A DNA stretch of 52,865 nucleotides from an uncultured Ruminiclostridium sp. GTDB lineage: Bacteria > Bacillota > Clostridia > Oscillospirales > Ruminococcaceae. Numbering within the stretch: position 1 is the stretch's first letter; every line of letters starts with the position of its first letter. Positions 42,704 to 50,866 of the stretch are shown here, piece by piece. The stretch spans positions 1 through 52,865 of the forward strand of contig CANRII010000003.1 of assembly GCA_947630685.1 (NCBI GenBank). Reading direction: 5' to 3'. Made by a program: the position numbers and the translations under genes. The notes beneath the pieces are model-generated. The model ran no database searches and had not been told where the DNA came from. It saw only the letters and a program-made list of their open reading frames with translations.

Positions 42704-43477
42704 TCAGCCGTTTTCCGCAGCCTTTACTATAGCGGTAAAGTCGGGAGCCTTAAGGCTTGCGCCGCCGATAAGTCCGCCGTCTACGTCAACCTTGGATACA
42801 AGCTCGGCAGCGTTGCCGGCGTTCATAGAGCCGCCGTACTGGATAGTAACAGCCTCTGCAACGTCCTCGCCGTACTGCTTTGCAAGGCAGCCGCGGATAA
42901 ACGCGCAGACCTCCTGCGCCTGCTCGGCGGTGGCGGTCTTGCCGGTGCCTATAGCCCATACCGGCTCATAAGCGATAACGCACTTCTTTATATCCTCCGA
43001 GGTAAGGCTGTAGAAATCCAGCTTTATCTGGCGCGCGATGACCTCTTCGGTGATGTCGCACTCACGCTCCCACAAAAGCTCGCCTACGCATACTATCGGC
43101 TTTAATCCCGCCGCTAAAGCCGCCTTGGTGCGCTTGTTCACGGTTTCGTCGGTCTCGCCGAAATACTGTCTGCGCTCGCTGTGACCGAGTACGACGTACT
43201 CAACGCCCATTTCAACCAGCATATCCGCGGAGATCTCACCGGTGAACGCGCCGGACTTTTCAAAGTGGCAGTTCTGCGCGCCTATCTTTATATTCGTGCC
43301 CTTAGCCGCCTCGATAGCGGTCTCAAGGTTGGTGAACGGAACGCAGGCAATGACCTCAACGTCTTTTACGTCCGCTACCATAGGAGCAAGCTCGGTAAGC
43401 AGAGCCTTAGCCTCCGGCCTTGTCTTGTTCATCTTCCAGTTTCCGGCGATTATCGCCTTTCTGACATTCTTCTTCAT
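42704..43477 (-). CDS. tpiA: Triosephosphate isomerase
   Basis: The correct start is ATG at 43477, with AAGGAGAAAA just upstream; the ORF-track extension to 43546 reads into the repeat element. The protein is 257 residues: AGNWKMNKT (catalytic Lys), GHSERRQYF (catalytic His), AYEPVWAIGTG (catalytic Glu in the family signature) and the phosphate-binding QYGGSM and GGLIGGASL. It interconverts dihydroxyacetone phosphate and glyceraldehyde 3-phosphate. The 275-bp element separates it from pgk. Confidence 0.97.
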   Translation of the reverse strand: MKKNVRKAIIAGNWKMNKTRPEAKALLTELAPMVADVKDVEVIACVPFTNLETAIEAAKGTNIKIGAQNCHFEKSGAFTGEISADMLVEMGVEYVVLGHSERRQYFGETDETVNKRTKAALAAGLKPIVCVGELLWERECDITEEVIARQIKLDFYSLTSEDIKKCVIAYEPVWAIGTGKTATAEQAQEVCAFIRGCLAKQYGEDVAEAVTIQYGGSMNAGNAAELVSKVDVDGGLIGGASLKAPDFTAIVKAAENG

Positions 43478-43506
43478 ATCTTTTCTCCTTTTTCGGATTT
43501 TAATTA

Positions 43507-43781
43507 GGCATGCGGGAGTCGAACCCAAGTCGGTTTTTACGGGCATCTTTCCGCCAATACTGCGTCAACCTCGCTCGACATACGCAAGTATGCCTTCGTT
43601 CGGTTTCCTTGTCTTGACGAAAATCTGCTCCGTAAAAACTGCTTTGCACCTCACGGCGAGAGGTTTTGGAGATAGTTTTGTTCCTTGCGACGCAGGCAGG
43701 CTGGCGCCTGTCAAGGAGCAAGGGGCAAAAATAGCCCAAAAGAATCGTCGTGAGGCGGCTCGGGCTCGGCTCCCGCATGCC
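43507..43781 (-). repeat. 275-bp structured inverted-repeat element, copy 2
   Basis: Read on the minus strand, this is the same length as copy 1 (22768-23042) and differs at about eight positions with no indel. Both inverted ends have changed A to G at the same stem position (GGGAA to GGGAG), preserving the base pair. The T-loop-like TTCGACT keeps the TTCRANY consensus. The internal arms (CCTCACG/CGTGAGG and TTTTTACGG/CCGTAAAAA) are intact. It lies 31 nt after the pgk stop and 29 nt before the tpiA start, in the same orientation relative to the upstream gene as copy 1, and would be part of the glycolytic transcript. Only the left flank (plus strand) is TA; the other flank is CA. Confidence 0.85.
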
Positions 43782-43812
43782 CAAGCCCGGAAGAATCCGA
43801 GCTTAATCTATT

Positions 43813-45033
43813 TTACTTATCCTGAATTACGTCTATTCCGGGGAGCACCTTACCCTCGAGGTATTCAAGGGACGCGCCGCCGCCGGTGGAAATATGGCTC
43901 ATCTTGTCCGCAAAACCGAGCTGAGTAACAGCAGCTGCGCTGTCGCCGCCGCCGATAATGGTGGTAGCGTCGGTCTCGGCAAGAGCTTCGGCTACCGCGA
44001 TAGTACCCTTAGCGAGCACGGGGTTTTCAAATACGCCCATAGGTCCGTTCCATACGACGGTCTTGGCGTTCTTTGCCTCTGCCGCGAACAGCTCCATGGT
44101 CTTAGGTCCTATATCAAGACCCATATAATCCGCGGGCATATTGTCCGCGTCAAACATCTCAACGTCGATAGCCGCGTCGATAGGATCGGGGAATGCCTTT
44201 GCCGCCGCGGTATCAACGGGCAGCAGCAGCTTCTTGCCGTTAGCCTGAGCCTTAGCTATCATTTCCTTGCAATAATCCAGCTTTTCATCGTCAACCAGCG
44301 ACTTTCCTACTTCGCAGCCCTTAGCCTTAAGGAATGTATAAGCCATGCCGCCGCCGATTATCAGCGTATCGCACTTTTCAAGCAGGTTGGAGATAACGTT
44401 GAGCTTGTCTGCGACCTTTGCGCCGCCGAGTATAGCTACGAACGGGCGAACCGGATTTTCTACCGCGTTGCCGAGGAATTCTATCTCCTTGTTCATAAGA
44501 TAGCCTACCGCGGTCTGCTTAACATACTTGGTAACGCCTGCGGTGGATGCGTGCGCTCTGTGCGCCGAACCGAACGCGTCCATAACGAATATCTCGTCGT
44601 CTACCAGATCGGCAAGCTCTTTTGCGAAGTCGTCGCCGTTCTTGGTCTCCTCCGCGCCGCGGAAACGTGTGTTCTCCAGTACGACGATCTCGCCGTCGTT
44701 CATCTCGGCTACCGCTTTCTTAGCGTTCTCGCCTACTACGGTATCGTCCTTTGCAAAAATGACCTTTGTATCTACGAGCTGTGCCAGTCTTTCTGCCGCG
44801 GGAGCGAGGGAGAATTTATCCTCCGGTCCGTTCTTCGGCTTGCCCAGATGGGAGCAAAGCACGATCTTAGCGCCGTTTTCTACCAGCTTATTGATGGTGG
44901 GGAGCGCGGCGACGATCCTGTTGTCGTTGGTGATCTTGCCGTCCTTCAGCGGTACGTTGAAGTCAACGCGTACTAATACCTTCTTGCCCTTAACGTCAAG
45001 ATCCTCTACGTTCTTTTTGTTTAACTTGCTCAT
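43813..45033 (-). CDS. pgk: Phosphoglycerate kinase
   Basis: The 406-residue protein has the N-domain substrate site [12 protein letters not shown], the basic patch [11 protein letters not shown], the hinge region [12 protein letters not shown] and the C-domain nucleotide site WNGPMGVFE ... [13 protein letters not shown]. It makes ATP from 1,3-bisphosphoglycerate in glycolysis. Ribosome site AAGGAAAAGAG precedes ATG at 45033. First gene of the cluster, with its own promoter; gap is not adjacent. Confidence 0.97.
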   Translation of the reverse strand: MSKLNKKNVEDLDVKGKKVLVRVDFNVPLKDGKITNDNRIVAALPTINKLVENGAKIVLCSHLGKPKNGPEDKFSLAPAAERLAQLVDTKVIFAKDDTVVGENAKKAVAEMNDGEIVVLENTRFRGAEETKNGDDFAKELADLVDDEIFVMDAFGSAHRAHASTAGVTKYVKQTAVGYLMNKEIEFLGNAVENPVRPFVAILGGAKVADKLNVISNLLEKCDTLIIGGGMAYTFLKAKGCEVGKSLVDDEKLDYCKEMIAKAQANGKKLLLPVDTAAAKAFPDPIDAAIDVEMFDADNMPADYMGLDIGPKTMELFAAEAKNAKTVVWNGPMGVFENPVLAKGTIAVAEALAETDATTIIGGGDSAAAVTQLGFADKMSHISTGGGASLEYLEGKVLPGIDVIQDK

Positions 45034-45089
45034 AACTCTTTTCCTTTCGATTTTTTTGCTTTCATTTGCCGAAAGCCTATCTATTATCT

Positions 45090-45118
45090 ATTTTACCAAA
45101 AATACGGATAAATTGCAA
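45090..45118 (-). promoter_or_regulatory. Promoter of the pgk-tpiA-gpmI cluster
   Basis: Minus-strand TTGCAA (45113-45118), 17-bp spacer, TAAAAT (45090-45095). It is about 57 nt upstream of the pgk start. Confidence 0.65.
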
Positions 45119-45135
45119 GCGGTTTTTTGCAATTT
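45110..45135. promoter_or_regulatory. Inverted repeat over the pgk -35 (possible operator)
   Basis: AAATTGCAA (45110-45118) and TTGCAATTT (45127-45135) form a perfect 9-bp inverted repeat with an 8-bp gap; the left arm contains the -35. The position suits a repressor or an activator of glycolytic genes. No cognate regulator can be named. Confidence 0.45.
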
Positions 45136-45201
45136 GCGTAAAAACTTGAACGGTTTTTGAGAAGAGTCCCGCTTCGCTGTATAATACTCATAAACAGGTA
45201 C

Positions 45202-45234
45202 AAAATTATCCCGCCTTTTTATGTCGGCGGGATA
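45202..45234 (-). terminator. Terminator of the alpha-galactosidase operon
   Basis: TATCCCGCC/GGCGGGATA stem with a 10-nt loop and a minus-strand ATTTTG tail, about 22 nt after the stop codon at 45257. Confidence 0.7.
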
Positions 45235-45256
45235 GCTTTATATTATTCATGGAGTA

Positions 45257-46330
45257 TTATATCTTTTTCGGAGCGGAGCGGCTGAGCTGCAAGGCGTATT
45301 CTTTGATAGTGGCGGTGAGCTGCACCTCGTTTATCCATTTAGGGGGCAATGCGTTATAGCCGAGATACGCGCCTTTAAGCGCTCCCGCTATAGCGGCGCA
45401 GGCGTCGGAGTTTCCGTCCTGATTTGCGGCAAGCTGCACGGCGCTTTCAAAATCGTAATGCACCGCCGCGCAGTATATCCCTATCGCCAATGCGCTGTCC
45501 GCAGTGTTGCCCGTACCGAGCTCGCTCACCGCGGTAAGGGGTGAGGTGTCCTCGTCCTCGATAAGCTCCAACGCGCGGTTTATCGCGGTATATACCTCGT
45601 CGTAGCCCTCGTAATCGGTAAGCAGCTTCATACAGCCGAGCGCGGCTTTTTCTATCGTTTCGCCGCCTATTATATACGCTATCATCGCGGCAAAGCAGCC
45701 CGCCGCAAGATAGCCGGTAGGATTTCCGTGGGTTATCGCGGCGAAAAGGCAGCCGGTCTTGAACGCCAGCGTCGCGTCGCAGGAGAAGAACAATCCCGCC
45801 GGAGCCGTCCTCGGCACGCAGTCGAACAGCTTATTGTCGTTTATATGCGCTCCCGGTCTGCCGTAATTCATAGAGGTCTGAGAGGTCAACGTCTGTATCA
45901 ATGTACGGGTAGGCCCGCGCTTTTTATATAATGCGTCCAGATCTAAAAGCGCGCAGGGATATTCCGCGTTTTCGGAATCCAGTATGCTGTCATAGGTAGG
46001 GCTTGCGGTATTGCCTGTCTGGGTGTACAGCCACTGCTGCAGCGCGAGAAATACGCTGTTGGTGTAATCCGACGCGGTAGTCCCTCCGGTAGCGCAGGTC
46101 CAGAGTATCCCGTGCGCGGTGAACAGCATGAGCTGCGTTTCGTCCGAGATAAGAGCGGACTTTGCCTGCTTGGACTTCGGCGGCTTCATCACGCCTTTTT
46201 TGCCGTACTCCTTTTTTATTTGCTTGTAGCTTTTGCCCTTGACCTCATACCCCAGCGAATCGCCGAGAGCCAGCCCCAGCATACAGCCTGCGAAGCGTTC
46301 TTTTTTACTGAGCTTGTTTTTCTTTGCCAT
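45257..46330 (-). CDS. ADP-ribosylglycohydrolase (DraG/ARH) family protein
   Basis: The 357-residue all-helical protein starts with the family signature GCMLGLALGDSLGYEVKG (residues ~15-32), followed by ISDETQLMLF near residue 62 and a C-terminal metal-site segment NQDGNSDACAAIAGALKGAYLG near 305. The family removes ADP-ribose from proteins, DNA or small molecules using two Mg or Mn ions. Some metal-ligand positions differ from the usual forms (SDET instead of DDT; GNSD where GDSD or GDAD is common), so activity or substrate may be altered. It is the last gene of an operon with a GH36 alpha-galactosidase, a WYL regulator and a DUF3810-like protein. Its role there is unknown. Confidence 0.88.
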   Translation of the reverse strand: MAKKNKLSKKERFAGCMLGLALGDSLGYEVKGKSYKQIKKEYGKKGVMKPPKSKQAKSALISDETQLMLFTAHGILWTCATGGTTASDYTNSVFLALQQWLYTQTGNTASPTYDSILDSENAEYPCALLDLDALYKKRGPTRTLIQTLTSQTSMNYGRPGAHINDNKLFDCVPRTAPAGLFFSCDATLAFKTGCLFAAITHGNPTGYLAAGCFAAMIAYIIGGETIEKAALGCMKLLTDYEGYDEVYTAINRALELIEDEDTSPLTAVSELGTGNTADSALAIGIYCAAVHYDFESAVQLAANQDGNSDACAAIAGALKGAYLGYNALPPKWINEVQLTATIKEYALQLSRSAPKKI

Positions 46331-46349
46331 CAGATGTCCCTTTCTTTTG

Positions 46350-47519
46350 TTATGCCGCGATGTTCATTTTATAATCATATATCATAAGATCCACGAATCT
46401 GCCGTACGAGCGGGTGCCGTCCGACTGCCCCTGTGATACCAGGTAGCTGTTATTTACGCTTTCCGCCGCGTCGGCGACCGGAGTATTATACTTTTCCCAA
46501 TATTCGTTATTCGCGGCAAATTCCGCCTTTACCTGCGGGCAGATATAAGAATACAGCTCGGCGTATACCGCGTCGCTCGCCACCGTGCGAAACGCGTTCA
46601 AAGCGTAAAGCAGCGCGTCGGTATATGCGCTGTAGCAAAGCAGGTCGTTGCCGCTGTCACGGCAGGCAAGATACGCTATGAAGTTCGCCTCGTCCTCCCG
46701 CATAAAGCCTTTAAGGTGGGAAAGCTCATGACAGATAGTCAGCGGCCGCGCAAAATACGGGCTGTTTTGGTTGTAATTTGCCTCCACCGTGAACGGGTCA
46801 TATATCCCCAAAATGCGGGTAAGGCTCATAAACTCCGAGAACGCCACGCCCTTTGCCTGCGGATAAAATCCCGCTAAAGAGCCGTACCGCGCGCCTAACC
46901 TTTCCATTGCCTTTATGCAGTCCGCCGCCAGCTCCTCGCCGTTATCGGTCAGCACCGTGTCGGAGTCGGGGTTCAGCTTATCCGCGTAGGTGTTAGCTCC
47001 CTGTACAAGGTATACGCAAAGGTCGGCGAGCTCCTGCGCGGTATACTTTTCCCCGGTGGGAAGTCCGCTTTTTACTGAAAACGGCTCGCGGAAGTAATTT
47101 ATACCGCAGTTTAAGGTAAATATGCTCATCACGACCGACGCCGCGCATAATATCGAGGCGAACAGCCTCGCAAGATACGCCCCTCGCGATTTAGGGGTGC
47201 GAACGATCTTTACTATCCCGTATATCAGCAGGATTACCGCCGCCGCGATAACTATATACAGCAGCCATTCTCCCGCCGCGAACGGGAACGATCCGAACAG
47301 CCGCCCCACCGTGTTTACTATTATAGGATAAACGCTAGACGCATACCACTCGGCGAAGCCGTCTACGTGCCGCGCAAGTAAGCTCAGTCCCACCGACAGC
47401 AATATAAGTATCCCCGCCGTGATAAACGCCGCTTTTATCCCTCTGCCGCTGCTTTCCTTGCCGGACGACCACGCCCGGCTTCTCGCCCTGCGGCTCGCTT
47501 TACTGTAATATCCCCGCAT
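46350..47519 (-). CDS. DUF3810-like membrane protein, putative zinc metallopeptidase
   Basis: 389 residues: a basic cytoplasmic N-terminus (SRRARSRAWSSGKE), three probable membrane segments (about 29-49, 85-105 and 118-136) and an external domain. The external part contains CHELSHLKGFMREDEANFIAYLAC near residue 268: an HExxH zinc motif with a downstream Glu that could complete a gluzincin-type site. This combination matches the DUF3810 group as I know it. The substrate is unknown. Ribosome site AAAGGTACGG precedes ATG at 47519. The gene is packed between the WYL regulator (12 nt) and the ADP-ribosylglycohydrolase gene (19 nt). Confidence 0.8.
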   Translation of the reverse strand: MRGYYSKASRRARSRAWSSGKESSGRGIKAAFITAGILILLSVGLSLLARHVDGFAEWYASSVYPIIVNTVGRLFGSFPFAAGEWLLYIVIAAAVILLIYGIVKIVRTPKSRGAYLARLFASILCAASVVMSIFTLNCGINYFREPFSVKSGLPTGEKYTAQELADLCVYLVQGANTYADKLNPDSDTVLTDNGEELAADCIKAMERLGARYGSLAGFYPQAKGVAFSEFMSLTRILGIYDPFTVEANYNQNSPYFARPLTICHELSHLKGFMREDEANFIAYLACRDSGNDLLCYSAYTDALLYALNAFRTVASDAVYAELYSYICPQVKAEFAANNEYWEKYNTPVADAAESVNNSYLVSQGQSDGTRSYGRFVDLMIYDYKMNIAA

Positions 47520-47531
47520 TTTACCGTACCT

Positions 47532-48521
47532 TTACTTGTTTTCCTCCAATACCGAAGCCGCCTCGTCTATCTGCGCCTTATACGCCTGTTTAAGGCTGTC
47601 CGGTCCTAATATCCGCGCCTTTTTGCCGAACTGGAACATCCAGCCGAAAAAGGTCGGGCTGACGTTTACGTCCACAGTTATATGAAAATTATCGCCGTCC
47701 AGCTTTTTTATGCTGACGTTCTGCCCGAATTTGTCCATAACGACGCTGATAAGCGACTTATCGAATTTAAGATCCGCCTTTACTACCTCTCCGGTGAACA
47801 TGCCGAACACCTTGCGGCTGTACTCGGTCACGTTAAAGCCGACGTGCTTTTGCGCCGGAGCGTCGGTAAGCTGTATATCCTCCATTCTGTCCACGCGGAA
47901 GCTGCTCACCTTGCCGTACTTTTCATACCAGCCGACGCAGTAATAGTTTTCATCCTCCCACGCTAACGTATAGGGCGACATTTCATAACGTGCGCCGTCG
48001 GAGCGGTAGACTTTTTTCTTGTTCATGTCATAGCCGAAGTAGAGAAAGCTTATTTTTACTTTCTTTGCTATCGCGTCATGCAGGGTTTGGATATTGTAGT
48101 ATATCTTCTCGTTTATCGCCTTGACGCGGTTAGCTACGATGACCGTGCGGTTAAGCGAGCTTTCCTGGTGTCGGCTCGCCAGCATTTCTATCTTTTTTAT
48201 CAGCTCGCGGGACTTTTTCTCGGTGATGAATTTTGAGCACGCCACCGCGTCCACCAGCAATTGCAGCTCCGCAAGCTGGAAGTCCCTTTCGCCCAGATAA
48301 TATTTTGTAGCGTTGGAGCCGCCCACCCGACAGACGTCCATACCGTAGATCGACAGCGTTTCAAGGTCGTTGTAAAGAGACTTTCTCTCGGCCTCTATCC
48401 CGCGCTCCTCTAACATGACGGTTATATCCTTAAGCGCGAGCGGGTGCTGCTCGTCGCTCTCGCGGAGCAGTATATCGGCTAGATACAGCAGCTTCATTTT
48501 CTGATTGGCAGAACGCGGCAT
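47532..48521 (-). CDS. WYL-domain transcriptional regulator
   Basis: The 329-residue protein has an N-terminal winged helix (NQKMKLLYLADILLRES ... ERKSLYNDLETLSIYG, about 5-65) and a central WYL domain (ISFLYFGYDMNKKKVYR ... YTLAWEDENYYCVGWYEKYGKVSSFRVDRM, about 155-225), followed by the WCX region. WYL proteins sense nucleotides, nucleic acid or small ligands and often control stress, defence or metabolism genes. Here it lies 12 nt after the alpha-galactosidase gene and probably regulates its own operon. AAGGAGG stands before ATG at 48521. Confidence 0.92.
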   Translation of the reverse strand: MPRSANQKMKLLYLADILLRESDEQHPLALKDITVMLEERGIEAERKSLYNDLETLSIYGMDVCRVGGSNATKYYLGERDFQLAELQLLVDAVACSKFITEKKSRELIKKIEMLASRHQESSLNRTVIVANRVKAINEKIYYNIQTLHDAIAKKVKISFLYFGYDMNKKKVYRSDGARYEMSPYTLAWEDENYYCVGWYEKYGKVSSFRVDRMEDIQLTDAPAQKHVGFNVTEYSRKVFGMFTGEVVKADLKFDKSLISVVMDKFGQNVSIKKLDGDNFHITVDVNVSPTFFGWMFQFGKKARILGPDSLKQAYKAQIDEAASVLEENK

Positions 48522-48533
48522 ATTTCCTCCTTA

Positions 48534-50726
48534 TCACACCTTGACAAAATACGCTATATACGAACGGAAATCTCCCCAAAGCGACGGGATATCGAACCCG
48601 CTGTTTATCAGCACCTCGGCGGAATATACCCTGCCCGTCTGCTCGCAGCGGTAATAGCCGCCCTTTTCCAGGCCTTTGAGCCGTACTCTGTGCAAAAATA
48701 CGCTGGGCTCTTTAAGCACCTGTACATATTCTAACAGCGCCTCGCTTTTATCCTTTGATACAAATTCCCACGCGTCGTACCTGTCATTTGCGAACGGGTC
48801 GCCTATGCGGTAGTAGTCGCCGTTTCTCACTAAGGGATTATATTTATCAAATTCGGCTATCTGCCCCTTTATCGCCTGCTTATCGTCGTCTGACAGCTTG
48901 GTGACGTCCAGCTCATAGCCGAACGTGCCGGGCAGCGCGACGTGTCCCCTCGTTTCAAACGGGGTGATACGCCCTACACAATGATTGGGGCTTGCCGATA
49001 CATGAGAGCCGAAGCAGGAACACGGATAGCAAAGCGAAGTGCCGTGCTGTATCTTCAGCCGCTCGATAGCGTCGGTATCGTCGCTTGTCCAGATCTGCGG
49101 CGAATAGTACAGCATACCCGCGTCGAAGCGTGAGCCGCCGCCCGCGCAGTTTTCCAGCAGCAGGTCGGGAAAATCGGTTATCAGCCGCTCCTGCATTTCA
49201 TATACGCCGAGCACATACCTATGCCATATCTCGCGCTGGCGCTCGGGCGGCAATATCTCGTTGCCCACCTCGGAAAGCTGGCGGTTCATATCCCACTTGA
49301 CATACTCGATATTAGCGCTTGAAAGTATCTCCTTTATCCTGCCGTAGATATAATCTCTTACGTCTTTACGGGAGAAATCCAGCACCAGCTGACTGCGTAC
49401 TAACGTGCGGTGTCTTCCGGGTATATGCAGGCACCAGTCGGGGTGCCGCTTATAAAGCTCGCTGTCCGGGCTTATCATCTCCGGCTCTACCCAGATACCG
49501 AATTTGAGCCCTATCTTGTTGACCTCGTCCACCAGCTTTTTAAGTCCGCCCTTAAGCTTGTTTTCGTTTACGAACCAGTCGCCGAGGGAGGACTTATCGT
49601 CGTTGCGGTGGCCGAACCAGCCGTCATCCATTACCAGCATTTCTATGCCGGCCTTTTTCGCCTCTTTAGCTATCTCTATCAGCTTATCGGAATCGAAATC
49701 GAAGTAGGTGGCCTCCCAGTTGTTGATAAGTATCGGGCGGCGGATATTTTTCCATTTTCCTCTGATAAGGTTATTGCGCATAACGTCGTGGAGGTTCCTT
49801 GACATCTGCCCTATTCCCGTACCGGAATAGGTGAAAATGACCTCCGGCGCCTGAAAGCTCTCGCCGGGCTGCAGTTCCCAGGCAAAATCATACGGGTTTA
49901 TACCCATCAGCACGCGGGTCTTTTCGTACTGGCTGACCTCCGCCATAGCCAAGAACGAACCGGAATAGCACAGCGCGAAGCCGTAAGCCTCGCCGAAGTC
50001 CTCCGTCGCGGTATGGTCGCATATCGCGATAAAATTATTATGCGCGTGGCTGGTGCTGCCTCGGTTGGAATCCACCGACTGCTTGCCGAATCTCAGCGGA
50101 AAGCGCTGCACGTGGCGTTCTCTCGCCCAGGTGCCGTACAAGGTTATCATATCGTAATCCATTCTGTCCAGCTCTACGCAGCAGGACAGCAGACGGCGCA
50201 GCTGTATATTATCCTTACCGCCGTTTTTTACCCTGACCGAGCGGGTGATAACGTCGCAGTATTCAAACACACCGTACTGCAATACTATCTCCATGCCGTT
50301 CGCGGGGTCGGCGCAGTAAAGCTCCAATGTCTGAGCGTCGCCGTCGTTGGAATAGGTCGCGGGCAGGCCCTCGAGCCTCGGCTTGCCGTTTATTATCTCA
50401 TATTTTCCGGTATATACGCATTCGCAGGCGGACATGCCGTTTTTATCCATAAGCTGAAAGCAGGGCTCTCTGAAATCCGCAACGCCGGAGGTGGGAAATT
50501 CGATAGGCGCGCAGTCGTAGCTGAGCGGCCCCATCGCGTCATGGTCGCTGGGGATAAACGGCTCGTCGTTCGGTATACGCAGCATGTGGGTGATATCGGT
50601 CTCGGGGATCTTTCCGCCGTAATACAGGTGAAGTATCCTGTTATCCGGCGTGATATGGAAAGCGTAGCTGGAATTTTTTGTATCCAGCTTGAACACGTGT
50701 TTTTTTTCGTCATACGTTACAGACAT
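48534..50726 (-). CDS. Alpha-galactosidase, glycoside hydrolase family 36
   Basis: 730 residues, the size of the GH36 bacterial alpha-galactosidases: N-terminal beta-sandwich (1-~320), barrel (~330-640) and C-terminal sheet. The nucleophile is expected at D479 in VKWDMNRQ and the acid/base at D549 in WTSDDTDAIER, with MLVMDDGWFG, WVEPEMISPDS and NCAGGGSRFD also at the active site. It hydrolyses alpha-1,6-galactosides such as melibiose, raffinose and stachyose. No signal peptide: cytoplasmic action on imported oligosaccharides. ATG at 50726 follows AAGGACGG. First gene of a four-gene operon; an inverted repeat overlaps its promoter. Confidence 0.95.
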   Translation of the reverse strand: MSVTYDEKKHVFKLDTKNSSYAFHITPDNRILHLYYGGKIPETDITHMLRIPNDEPFIPSDHDAMGPLSYDCAPIEFPTSGVADFREPCFQLMDKNGMSACECVYTGKYEIINGKPRLEGLPATYSNDGDAQTLELYCADPANGMEIVLQYGVFEYCDVITRSVRVKNGGKDNIQLRRLLSCCVELDRMDYDMITLYGTWARERHVQRFPLRFGKQSVDSNRGSTSHAHNNFIAICDHTATEDFGEAYGFALCYSGSFLAMAEVSQYEKTRVLMGINPYDFAWELQPGESFQAPEVIFTYSGTGIGQMSRNLHDVMRNNLIRGKWKNIRRPILINNWEATYFDFDSDKLIEIAKEAKKAGIEMLVMDDGWFGHRNDDKSSLGDWFVNENKLKGGLKKLVDEVNKIGLKFGIWVEPEMISPDSELYKRHPDWCLHIPGRHRTLVRSQLVLDFSRKDVRDYIYGRIKEILSSANIEYVKWDMNRQLSEVGNEILPPERQREIWHRYVLGVYEMQERLITDFPDLLLENCAGGGSRFDAGMLYYSPQIWTSDDTDAIERLKIQHGTSLCYPCSCFGSHVSASPNHCVGRITPFETRGHVALPGTFGYELDVTKLSDDDKQAIKGQIAEFDKYNPLVRNGDYYRIGDPFANDRYDAWEFVSKDKSEALLEYVQVLKEPSVFLHRVRLKGLEKGGYYRCEQTGRVYSAEVLINSGFDIPSLWGDFRSYIAYFVKV

Positions 50727-50778
50727 TTTGTTATCCGTCCTTATAAGGTTTTAAGGCGATAAACGCCCATATATATCT

Positions 50779-50824
50779 AATATACCACAAATTTCCCGTT
50801 TGTTCAACAGTAAACGGGAAATTT
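50779..50824 (-). promoter_or_regulatory. Promoter of the alpha-galactosidase operon within an inverted repeat
   Basis: Minus-strand TTGAAC (50802-50807), 17-bp spacer, TATATT (50779-50784). A perfect 13-bp inverted repeat, AAATTTCCCGTTT (50789-50801) and AAACGGGAAATTT (50812-50824), brackets the -35. Because the plus-strand side ends in T6 the same sequence also looks like a terminator, but no plus-strand gene ends here, so an operator is more likely. Confidence 0.6.
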
Positions 50825-50866
50825 TTTCACGGTTTATGAAATTATCTTTCAAAACGACTCGGCGAC

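Noticed and set aside
22768-43781. TA target-site duplication proving Tc1/mariner-type transposition
   Set aside because: Copy 1 is flanked by TA on both sides, but copy 2 has TA on one side and CA on the other, so the duplication is not established.
43894-44976. 360-codon plus-strand ORF over pgk
   Set aside because: Antisense to a complete phosphoglycerate kinase gene with all motifs; it has no homology features of its own.
50789-50827. Plus-strand terminator with T6 tail
   Set aside because: No plus-strand gene ends upstream of it; the inverted repeat surrounds a minus-strand promoter, so it is annotated as a regulatory repeat.
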